Part shown: in pieces, positions 18,501-26,068 of the stretch
Layout of the letters: the number at the start of each line of letters is the position of its first letter
Position numbering within the stretch: the stretch's first letter is position 1
Assembly: GCA_048213135.1 (NCBI GenBank)
Contig: PS015010.1
Coordinates: forward strand, 1,860,001 to 1,924,000
DNA from: Reclinomonas americana ATCC 50394
Taxonomy: Eukaryota; Jakobida; Jakobea; Jakobida
Direction: 5' to 3'
DNA length: 64,000 nt
Translations under genes and position numbers: made by a program
Notes under the pieces: generated by a model
Told to the model about the DNA's origin: nothing
The model's database searches: none
Seen by the model: only the letters and a program-made list of their open reading frames with translations

Positions 18501-21500
18501 ATCTGCTGGCCGGTTGTTACGGTAAAGGTTCCGGTAATACCATTGGTACCCGCATCGCTGTCGGCATCGCTTTCACCTGCTGTACCGGTTCCTGTGCCGT
18601 TGGCACCCTGGTTGGCGGTAACGAAAGTAGTGCCCGGAGGCGCTGAAAATCTTACACTGTAAGTGCCGGGTGTTACATTGGTGAAAAGATAATTACCATT
18701 GGCGTCGGTAATGGTTGTGGCTACTGTATTGCCGAGGTTATCGAGCAGACTAACGGTAACGCCTGCCACACCGGGTTCGCCTGCTGTTTGCAGGTTATCG
18801 TTATTGGTATCGAACCATACCCTGTTGCCTACACTGGCGGTGGCTGCAGGACTGTTAAAGATGATACCCGCATCAATGTTCCTTTCATTTTCACCGGCAG
18901 ATAAAGTAATGGTATAGGACTGGCCTGTGGTAGCGTTCACGTCGCTGCCTGTAGTTACAGGGGCAGTGCCCGCGGTATTGTCAACCGTATTGGTTTGCGT
19001 GGTGAACTGGTAATTGGCAGGAAGTGTTACCACTACACTGTAAGAGCCTGCCGCCAGGTTATCGAAAAGATAATTACCATAGGCATCAGTTACCGTAGTG
19101 GCTACCAGCGTGGTGCCGGTATACAATGCAACAGCTACTCCCGCAACACCGGGTTCGCCGGTATCCTGTACGCCGTCTTTATCATCGTCTCTCCAAACCC
19201 GGTCGCCTACAGAGGCAAGGGGTTTAAAGCCAAAGTCAATATCATAATTGGTGCTGCCATAGTCTCCCGTGGTTATGACGACCTGCGGGATGCTGCTGGT
19301 CATTACCGCATCATTATCACTTAGCCCGGCGGCGCCATTGCCGATCTTATTGGTTCTTGTCAATTGTAACCCCGCCAGGTTGCCCGCAGCTAACGGGCCT
19401 CCTTCCCCGTTATTGGCGCTGGCATCCCAGTCGTACCCCGTTCCGCTTGTAGCGAGGCGTACACGATAACTGGTGTTAGGTAATAAAGCCACGCCATAGT
19501 TGATACCTGTAGCGTCCGTTCCTGTCATGGAGGTGAGGTACCAGCTGCCGGTAGCGCTGGTGAGCACGGTGGTGGCTTGCACGCCTGCGGTAGAAGGATC
19601 GCTGTCTACAGCGTTGCCATTCGCATCTACCAATTCCAGCAACACATTCGCGATGCCGGATTCTCCTGCATCCTGTATGCCGTTACCATTGGTATCGTTC
19701 CATACCCGGTTGCCGATGCTGATGGGCGCATTGTATTCGATGAGTTCTATATCACCCAGGCCAATGCCTTTACCGGAATAGCCGGTATTGTTATCATTGC
19801 TGTTGGATACTTCGATGGCATGATCTCTTGGATTGTCACCATTGGTGCTCGAAAAGAAGTCTACCCCCTGCTGCCATACGCCGTTGGGGTCCATCGAGGT
19901 CACTGCGATCTCTCCGGTGCCCGGCAGCGATGTTATGGCTCCCGCTGTTGTGTTCAGGTGATAGTTGGCGTTCTGGCTGGCGGCAACGCTGTACAGGTTA
20001 TCATGGAAATAAAATTCACCACCGCCCGGGCCCTGGCCATTGCCTGCGCCGGATGTGGCTGTCTTGCTGCTGGAAGGCCCTTCTTTACCATTCGACTCCA
20101 GTTCATAAGTACAAGAGGAAGTACGGTAAGCACGCAGGGTCTCTCCCATAGCGGTAGCCACTGCCATAGTAGTGCCTGACAACATATAATTGAAGTGACC
20201 GAACTGGTCGCCTACCCTGTCCCTAAGACCGATCACCATCGAACCGTCAGACGGATCGAATTCAATACCGCAGAAGATGGCCTGGTTCAGGAAGTAACGG
20301 TTGGAACCGTTCCAGGTAAGGGATGTAGTAAAACCGGTATTCTTCCATACTTTGAAAGTTTCGTTGTAGTTATCTGTGTTAAGCCCGCGATCGAAATTGA
20401 GCGGAAACTGCAGCACAGGAGCCGAAGCCCAGGTATTTGTGGCGGGATCATATTCAAATACATAAGCCCAGAGATCGGTGTACTCCGGGTTGCCGGTGTT
20501 GTTATCTGTAGTGGTGGTACCGGTTTTTTCTCCCGTAGTCGCGGCACCTACATAGAGTTTGCCGCGGTAAAATTTCAAACCGAAAGGACGGAGAAAACCT
20601 TTGGTACCGTCATAAAATTGTGAATTGTCGGAAGCATAGGTAACCGCGTAACCACCACCCAGGCTGCTCCGCAATGGCGGATTGGGTATGGTCAGCGCAT
20701 TTACGGAAGACACTCCCGTAGGATTGGTCACACTGTTGAGGTTAAGCTGGTACACTTTCCTGTCGTACAAATTCACGGAATACAGTGCCTTTCCGTCATC
20801 TGAAATCTCAAGGTCTCCCAGGCCATACATGCCTGTCTGTGCAACAGCGGCCGGATCATTGCTTCTTGCCGTGGCATCGTTGGTAAGTCCGCGGGCTGTA
20901 TTACTTCCCACAACCCCCATACCCGAAGGATAGCTGGTAACAGGATCGGTAGTACCCAGGAAAGTGATGGTAGTTGCGGAGCCTACAGTGTAAGATGTAC
21001 CTGACCCGTAAGCAGGTCCGCCGTTTGTACGGGTATAATAACCGTTATTATCCATATCATAGAACTGAACACTGGCCGCGGATGCGGGAGTACCCAACGC
21101 CGTATCTAATATATAAATGCCGCCGCTGCCCAATGGGCCGAGGCCGGTATGCCGTTTAATAAAAGCACTGGTAAAAAGTTTACCCGCCTGTTTGCTGTAA
21201 GCAAGACCGTAACAACTGCCGATATAACTGGCGGCCATGGTACGGGAGACTGGTGTGGTAGCGCCAACACTGGTATTGGCCGCATTATAGGGAATACCCT
21301 GTATGGCCGGCCTTGTTGTTGCTGTGCCCGCTGTTCCCGCGGTAGGATTACCCTGCACGGAGCGGATCACATAATAATAAGGATTGAGGTTACTCACATA
21401 TTGCGACGACATATTTACCGGGAAATTGATACCCGTACTGCCACCGGTAACAAACTGCACATTACTGTTCCCGGCTATGGCAACACCCGGGCTCACCAGG

Positions 21501-21874
21501 TCATTGTCGGTATTCAGACAACTCATATTCGTGGGAAGAATGAACTCCAGCCGCACCGAAGCACCAGATGCCACAAAACCGGTATTGGAACCCGGCGTGC
21601 CATTATAAGCAGTTCCCGAAGCAGGAATGCTGTAAGCGCCCGACGCGTTGGTCGTAAAAGAAGCAATGAGCGCATCGCTGCTGTTGTACACATTTACGAT
21701 CACGCCAGCAATAAGCGGTTCGATCATAGGCGCAGCTGTTTGCCTGGTGCCATTGTTGTTAAAATCACGGAAAGCAGTGCCGGATAACTGCGCCTTTAGG
21801 GGATGGGCGGCCAGCACACAAAGGATCAAAACGGACAGAGCAATGCCTGCCAATTTAGGTAGAGGGTTTTTCAT
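15557..21874 (-). CDS. Giant SdrD B-like repeat protein with T9SS sorting domain
   Basis: About 2,105 residues. A signal peptide (MKNPLPKLAGIALSVLILCV...) precedes one SdrD B-like unit (LSGTAFRDFNNNGTRQ) and a large region of about 600 residues that looks like a beta-propeller surface domain (repeated ISDDGKALYSVNLYDRKVYQL-type blades). From about residue 720 to 1920 there are nine more SdrD B-like domains, each opening with (S/A/T)(I/V/L)GN/D-x-VW-D-x-N-x-DG-x-Q-x-(A/T)GE-GV and repeating every 120-150 residues; the acidic loops suggest calcium binding. A type A T9SS sorting domain (VYPLPADRYINV ... LVTKAIIVQR) ends the protein. It is probably a long stalked surface adhesin. The ATG ending at 21874 was chosen because it starts the signal peptide. 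Confidence 0.9.
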   Translation of the reverse strand: MKNPLPKLAGIALSVLILCVLAAHPLKAQLSGTAFRDFNNNGTRQTAAPMIEPLIAGVIVNVYNSSDALIASFTTNASGAYSIPASGTAYNGTPGSNTGFVASGASVRLEFILPTNMSCLNTDNDLVSPGVAIAGNSNVQFVTGGSTGINFPVNMSSQYVSNLNPYYYVIRSVQGNPTAGTAGTATTRPAIQGIPYNAANTSVGATTPVSRTMAASYIGSCYGLAYSKQAGKLFTSAFIKRHTGLGPLGSGGIYILDTALGTPASAASVQFYDMDNNGYYTRTNGGPAYGSGTSYTVGSATTITFLGTTDPVTSYPSGMGVVGSNTARGLTNDATARSNDPAAVAQTGMYGLGDLEISDDGKALYSVNLYDRKVYQLNLNSVTNPTGVSSVNALTIPNPPLRSSLGGGYAVTYASDNSQFYDGTKGFLRPFGLKFYRGKLYVGAATTGEKTGTTTTDNNTGNPEYTDLWAYVFEYDPATNTWASAPVLQFPLNFDRGLNTDNYNETFKVWKNTGFTTSLTWNGSNRYFLNQAIFCGIEFDPSDGSMVIGLRDRVGDQFGHFNYMLSGTTMAVATAMGETLRAYRTSSCTYELESNGKEGPSSSKTATSGAGNGQGPGGGEFYFHDNLYSVAASQNANYHLNTTAGAITSLPGTGEIAVTSMDPNGVWQQGVDFFSSTNGDNPRDHAIEVSNSNDNNTGYSGKGIGLGDIELIEYNAPISIGNRVWNDTNGNGIQDAGESGIANVLLELVDANGNAVDSDPSTAGVQATTVLTSATGSWYLTSMTGTDATGINYGVALLPNTSYRVRLATSGTGYDWDASANNGEGGPLAAGNLAGLQLTRTNKIGNGAAGLSDNDAVMTSSIPQVVITTGDYGSTNYDIDFGFKPLASVGDRVWRDDDKDGVQDTGEPGVAGVAVALYTGTTLVATTVTDAYGNYLFDNLAAGSYSVVVTLPANYQFTTQTNTVDNTAGTAPVTTGSDVNATTGQSYTITLSAGENERNIDAGIIFNSPAATASVGNRVWFDTNNDNLQTAGEPGVAGVTVSLLDNLGNTVATTITDANGNYLFTNVTPGTYSVRFSAPPGTTFVTANQGANGTGTGTAGESDADSDAGTNGITGTFTVTTGQQIVNVDAGIRSVSTALASLGDRVWYDNDRDGIQDAGEPGIPGVTVTLYRPGFGPDGIAGNGDDANAVATATTDGYGNYLFASLTPGTYRLNFGAVAGMVRTAQNIAFGTLPDGIDSDPDPSAGNTGSYTLSAGVKNMSADAGYYSSQPAANAGALGDKVWSDLNANGVQDAGEPGVSGITVTLYNNAGTAISVTYTDANGNYLFTNLTPGSYTAGFSNLPSGYSFTAQDLGGNDATDSDVIPGTGRTASATVTAGATNTTVDAGIRQGMPSGLASIGNFVWYDLNSNGLQETGELGVAGVTVTLLNAGADGIVGNGDDGATLTTTTNALGQYSFTALAAGNYAVQFSNLPSGFALSASNSGSNDNVDSDGGALGTGGAPAGASRTGVYALAVGEDNLSIDLGITPPANTNTVGNFVWQDLNGDGLQTVGEPGVPGVTVTLYNNSGTAIATTTTDANGNYIFAGLADGTYSTGFTNLPAGYEFATKDASGSTTLTGSDADRTSGRTGTVALASGNRNDVTLDAGLISSRAALGNFVWNDYNNDGIQTAGEPGVGGATVSLYYDADNNGSITGAEATNPVATAITDANGAYYFPNLLPGNYMVGFTTVPVNMLFTQQNTPGDNQDNTNNDANPSTGLSSFIALTANETDLTIDAGITVSRPATIGNFVWADLNKDGIQDANEPGISGVLVTLYNASNTAIGSAVTDGAGRWQITNVPAGTGYYLIFSANLPNFDVTGTPGTNPAYAPQNTGANATQSLDSGTESDTDSDVTASGGNAGRTGAFSIVAGNNFPNMDAGIINWPFSNILPVRLESFTAAPQGSHVILDWKAGIETNLSAYVVEYGTDGINFHAIGTVTASGSRSYGFLHTSPVTGLNYYRLKMLDKDGQFRYSEIRRVNFNSSITDVQVYPLPADRYINVTVTAAMTGKPAVFCIISSDGKTVQQQQFTALSQTENLDMSRLPNGRYFLRISSNGQLVTKAIIVQR

Positions 21875-22081
21875 TATGTCAGGTTTTTCAAAAGAAATGG
21901 CATTCCATATCACCGGTCAAAAAACCAGTGCATACGGGTAGTGGTGATCATCAGAGGAGGAAGTTGTTTTCGAAGGACTGGATAGGGTTAGCCGGGGTAA
22001 GCGGCTGTATATATGATCATCATGAAGATGAAAAATATTATTGTCTATTTTCGCTACACAAGCAACAACACAACCGGGTAT

Positions 22082-23191
22082 ATGTACTTATTTCACAAAA
22101 GATGTTTCAACACTGTAGCCCCGGTTATGCTTTTTTTTATTGTAACCGCTTCTTTTCTGAACGCCTGTGATGCATTCGAAAAAAAAGCCGGCAGGGAAAT
22201 CATTTCTTCTTCAACCGACTCTTTAAAAATTGAGTTGGGAAGACGGCTCTTTTATGATAAAGATCTTTCACTCAACAGCACTAAATCCTGCGCCAGCTGC
22301 CATAATCCGTCATTTGCTTTCAGCGATGGTTACAGAACCAGTACTACCGCTCTCGGGCAAACGCTGCTGCATAATGCACCCGGATTGATCAATACCACGT
22401 TCTACCGGTTTTATGACTGGGCCGATACCGGCATCAATCATTATTCAAAACAGATCAAACGGCCACTGTACAGCAATCACCCTGTCGAACTTGGCTTAAA
22501 CGTAGAAATACAACGTAAAATTGCGTTGCTCGAAAAAAATAATACTTATAAAAATTTATTCGCAGGTATTTATACGTCCAACCCCGCCATTACAACGGGA
22601 AATATAGAAGATGCGATCATCGCTTTTGTGCAGTCCCTGCAATCCTTTTGTTCGCCTTATGATCATTTTATGGCAGGCGACATTTCCGCCATGACCAGCG
22701 AAGCACAACAGGGTATGCAGCTTTTTTTCTCTGCCCGGCTGCAATGCGGCAGTTGCCATAAAGCCCCGTTGTTCACTTCCAATGACAGCAGGTATGCGTT
22801 ACCGGCAGACAGTATTTATTTCAATACAGGGCTATATAATATTAAAGGGCATTACCCTGCGGGAGATGAAGGTCTGTTTGAACATACCCGCCGTGCCAGT
22901 GACATCGGCAGGTTTAAAACACCTTCGCTTCGCAATATTGCTCTTACAGCCCCCTATTTCCACGACGGCAGTGCCGCTTCTCTTACCGAAGTGATCGATA
23001 TCTACAGCCGGGGCGGAAGAAAGATAGTTGCCGGTCCCACGACAGGTGATGGAAAGGACAACCCGCATAAGGACCGCCGGGTGAACGGCTTTACACTTAA
23101 CACGGCGGAAAAAAGGGCGCTCATCGCTTTTCTTTATGCCCTTACCGATTCCTCTGTACTTACCAACCCGGCCTTTCAGCCTTTAAATTAA
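22082..23191 (+). CDS. Di-heme cytochrome c peroxidase / MauG-family lipoprotein
   Basis: A protein with two c-type heme motifs, CASCH (DNA near 22289) and CGSCH (near 22745), in the usual order of bacterial di-heme peroxidases and MauG relatives. Family landmarks include LGRRLFYDKDLSLNSTKSCASCHNPSFAFSDG and FKTPSLRNIALTAPYFHDGSAASL. The ATG at 22082 gives a 29-residue signal ending in the lipobox LNAC; upstream ATGs at 22013, 22022 and 22028 would give an unusually long n-region. It reduces peroxide or oxidises a partner protein in the periplasm. The neighbour is an amine-oxidase-like lipoprotein 60 bp downstream, probably co-transcribed. Confidence 0.88.
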   Translation: MYLFHKRCFNTVAPVMLFFIVTASFLNACDAFEKKAGREIISSSTDSLKIELGRRLFYDKDLSLNSTKSCASCHNPSFAFSDGYRTSTTALGQTLLHNAPGLINTTFYRFYDWADTGINHYSKQIKRPLYSNHPVELGLNVEIQRKIALLEKNNTYKNLFAGIYTSNPAITTGNIEDAIIAFVQSLQSFCSPYDHFMAGDISAMTSEAQQGMQLFFSARLQCGSCHKAPLFTSNDSRYALPADSIYFNTGLYNIKGHYPAGDEGLFEHTRRASDIGRFKTPSLRNIALTAPYFHDGSAASLTEVIDIYSRGGRKIVAGPTTGDGKDNPHKDRRVNGFTLNTAEKRALIAFLYALTDSSVLTNPAFQPLN

Positions 23192-23251
23192 CATGATGAA
23201 GGAAAAAGCAACACCGGAAAATAAAAAGCTTTCTATAATTTGCAGCCACAC

Positions 23252-25003
23252 ATGCATATGAACCGAACTGCTTCTCTACTCCTGTTTATCCTGCTGGTCA
23301 TTTTCACGGGTTGCAACAACCAGGCTCCCACTGTAACCAATAGCGGGTCCGATAAAGATGCCCGGGAATCCATATTGGCGGATGACAGTGCAGTCAACAC
23401 CAGTTCTCCGCTGGTACAGGCATATACAGAGAAAGCTACAGCCGCATTGCAAAGCAGCATACCAGTATTGCCGCTCAGCCAGGCAGACAGCAGCCAGGCC
23501 AAGGCACAGCGCATCGCCCTCGCCGACCGGCGCTTTACCCAAAATTGTTTTGATCCGAAAACAGGCAAAGCCTGCCGCAACGAAATATTCAATATATACG
23601 CGGCCAGACCACAGGAGGTGCCTAAAGCATATGCTACTAATAAAGTTTACCGGGTAGAATTATATAACTATGCGTTAAACCTTACCACTGTTGGGTGGGT
23701 TGATCTTGCCTCCAGTCAGTTGATCCGTGTAAGCACCTTACCCGAAACACAACCCGAGATACCCGCCCACCTGAAAGACATGGCCCTGCAGATTGCCGTA
23801 AACGCTCCTGAAGTGATAAAGGCCCTGGGCTATAAACCCGGCGAATCAGCAGCACTGATGGCCAATACCAAAACAGCGCTGAACGCCACCAAATGCGAAA
23901 GAAGCATGCACCTGTGCGTGGCGCCCACTTTCATTAAAGGCGACAGGGCTTTGTGGGCAATCGTTGACCTCACCGATCATAAACTGGTAGGCATACGCTG
24001 GACAAGTGTTGGCGAAACCGGTCCCGCGCCACGCATCAGTGAAAGAAAACTGCAGTTCGACAAGATCATGAGCTGCAACTGCAAAACCATTACCCCGCTC
24101 AATAAGGATGGATGGAAACTGAATTACGTGATCACCAGTTCCGACGGTTTACGCATCAGTGAAGTATATTATAATAACAGGCTGATCATACTGAACGCCA
24201 AACTTGTTGACTGGCATGTGAGCTACAGTGGCACGGAAGGATTTGGTTACAGCGATGCAGCCGGTTGCCCGGAATTCAGCCAGGCGGCAGTAGTGGCCGT
24301 AAGCGAACCTAAAGTAAAAGAGCTGGAAGAAGGCGGAAAGAAGCTGGGCTTTGTACTGGAGCAAACCTTCAGGAGCGAACAATGGCCCAGGCCCTGCAAC
24401 TATAATTATATACAGCGATACGAGTTCTATACCGATGGCCGCTTTCGCATAGCCTGCGGCAGTTTGGGCCGGGGATGCGGCAACAATGGCACTTACCGCC
24501 CCGTTACCCGTATCCTGTTTGCCGAGCAGCAAGATTTTGCTGAATGGAACGGCAGCAGCTGGACGGCATGGGACCGTGAAAAATGGCAACTGCAAAACGC
24601 ACAAACTGCGTATACGCCTGAGGGTTATCAATACCGTGTTGGCGGGCAAAAAGGATTTTACCTGCAACCGGGCAATGGGCGTTTCAGTGATGGCGGAAGA
24701 GGCGACAATGCTTTTGTATATGTTACAAAATACCATACCGATAAAGACGAAGGAGAAACCGATATGGTAACCATTGGCCCCTGCTGCAATACCGACTATC
24801 ACCAGGGCCCGGAAAAATTCATTGAACCCAATCCCGAGCCTTTAGGCGGATCACAGGTAGTTGTATGGTATGTGGCACAACTGAAAAACGACGACAGGCC
24901 CGGGTTTGAATACTGCTGGGCAGAGTCGCTGCTCGACAAAGGCGTTTATAAGACGAAAGCTTATCCCTGTATGAGCGGGCCGATGTTTATTCCGATTAGA
25001 TGA
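23252..25003 (+). CDS. Copper-amine-oxidase-like lipoprotein without visible copper ligands
   Basis: A lipoprotein of about 583 residues (lipobox FTGC). I see a copper amine oxidase layout. The N-terminal part has VYRVELYNYALNLTTVGWVDL and LQIAVNAPEVIKALGYKP, like the family's N3 domain. The core has WKLNYVITSSDGLRISEVYYN, then CNYNYIQRYEFYTDGRF, which aligns with the N-Y-D/E segment holding the quinone-forming tyrosine, then VVWYVAQLKNDDRPGFEY. The acidic residue after the Tyr is Asn, and neither the His-x-His pair nor the distal His is at its expected place, so it may not bind copper. Many paired cysteines (CNCKT, CCN, CGNNG) suggest disulfides. ATG at 23258 is an alternative start. The family call is my pattern reading. 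Confidence 0.55.
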   Translation: MHMNRTASLLLFILLVIFTGCNNQAPTVTNSGSDKDARESILADDSAVNTSSPLVQAYTEKATAALQSSIPVLPLSQADSSQAKAQRIALADRRFTQNCFDPKTGKACRNEIFNIYAARPQEVPKAYATNKVYRVELYNYALNLTTVGWVDLASSQLIRVSTLPETQPEIPAHLKDMALQIAVNAPEVIKALGYKPGESAALMANTKTALNATKCERSMHLCVAPTFIKGDRALWAIVDLTDHKLVGIRWTSVGETGPAPRISERKLQFDKIMSCNCKTITPLNKDGWKLNYVITSSDGLRISEVYYNNRLIILNAKLVDWHVSYSGTEGFGYSDAAGCPEFSQAAVVAVSEPKVKELEEGGKKLGFVLEQTFRSEQWPRPCNYNYIQRYEFYTDGRFRIACGSLGRGCGNNGTYRPVTRILFAEQQDFAEWNGSSWTAWDREKWQLQNAQTAYTPEGYQYRVGGQKGFYLQPGNGRFSDGGRGDNAFVYVTKYHTDKDEGETDMVTIGPCCNTDYHQGPEKFIEPNPEPLGGSQVVVWYVAQLKNDDRPGFEYCWAESLLDKGVYKTKAYPCMSGPMFIPIR

Positions 25004-25138
25004 TGTGACAATTTTGGATGTGCGGATGCGTGAATGTGCAGATATGCGGATGTTGACGCCGCCTGGTCGCTGACCAGCGGTGTCATGCTGAATGACCGCA
25101 ATTTTGAATTTTGACTTTTTAATTTTGAATTTATTCAA
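25004..25138. repeat. Intergenic repeats and a small palindrome
   Basis: The gap opens with GATGTGACAATTTTGGATG and GCGGATG/ATGTGCAGAT words related to the repeat after ispH. Next is a short dyad CTGGTC-GCT-GACCAG. The end is a low-complexity AATTTTGAATTTT tract reaching the next start codon. No terminator is evident. Confidence 0.45.
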
Positions 25139-26068
25139 ATGAAGCCCAACTCCCGTTTGCTGCTGATTGCTCTTCTCACCATCCTCTCTTCCTGCGGGGA
25201 AAAGGTGGAGGAAGATGAGGCCTTCGGCATTGGTCTTATTCCCTGCCAGCAACAGCCGAAGTTCCTGGGCAGTACCGGGCTTGATCCCCGGCGGAGTGCC
25301 TTCTCTACATCCGAACGAAAAATAAAAGGACTTGTACTGGTGCAGGTGCCCGCCAATCCCAACGACACCGCAGGACGGAAAACATGGCAACACCCCTCCT
25401 GGGGGCAGTTTGGCTGGATGGGTTCCATCACCACCGATGATAACGGCAACGCTTACACGGCACCGGTGCCGGTGATCAATATCCTCGACAACCCGCCCGC
25501 CAAACAAAACACCATTTATAAAACCGACGGTCAAACCGGCGAAATGAAAGCACTGGTGGAACTGCCCTTTTACGATAAGAATGAAACCGAAAATGTATTC
25601 GGGATACTCGGACTTTATTTCGATTGCCATGCCCGGATGCTCTATGCTTCCAGCGTGGCGGCCTCAACGAGGGACGCGGAAAAAGGCGTTATCTACGCTG
25701 TTGAACCCGAAGGCGGTAAAATAAAAGACAAACTGAGTGGCAGGGATGCCATCGGCCTTTGTGTATGTGGTATTACAGGAGAAAAAAGATTGTATTTCGG
25801 CAGCAGCCGCAACTCTACCGTCTATTCTGTTGGGCTGACCAAATCCGGAAATTTTACCGGCTCTGTAAAAGAAGAATTTTCTTTGGATATGATGGGTCCG
25901 AGGGGAGATGATAAAGCCCGTCGTATCCGGGTGGACAAGACGGGCGATATGATCATTTTTGGCGTAGAATTTAACTATAATCTCACCGCACCTACCGAAA
26001 AACAGGAAACCGTTTACCGCTTCAGGTACAGCGCCGAAGACAAGAAGTGGTTACCTGTTGCTCCCTGA
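25139..26068 (+). CDS. Lipoprotein with beta-propeller-like fold, function unknown
   Basis: A 309-residue lipoprotein (lipobox SSC at residues 18-20). The mature part consists of repeated strand motifs such as GSITTDDNGNAYTAPVP, GLYFDCHARMLYASSVA, KGVIYAVEPEGGKI and KRLYFGSSRNSTVYSV, typical of a six-bladed propeller of the SMP-30/strictosidine-synthase kind. No catalytic residues could be assigned. It lies on the same strand as the peroxidase and amine-oxidase-like genes, 135 bp downstream. Its stop codon directly abuts the stop codon of the convergent clpC gene (shared TGATCA). Confidence 0.7.
   Translation: MKPNSRLLLIALLTILSSCGEKVEEDEAFGIGLIPCQQQPKFLGSTGLDPRRSAFSTSERKIKGLVLVQVPANPNDTAGRKTWQHPSWGQFGWMGSITTDDNGNAYTAPVPVINILDNPPAKQNTIYKTDGQTGEMKALVELPFYDKNETENVFGILGLYFDCHARMLYASSVAASTRDAEKGVIYAVEPEGGKIKDKLSGRDAIGLCVCGITGEKRLYFGSSRNSTVYSVGLTKSGNFTGSVKEEFSLDMMGPRGDDKARRIRVDKTGDMIIFGVEFNYNLTAPTEKQETVYRFRYSAEDKKWLPVAP

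Noticed and set aside
21384-21787. Plus-strand open frames within the SdrD-like gene, such as 21149-21787
   Set aside because: They are shadows of the large repeat gene on the other strand.
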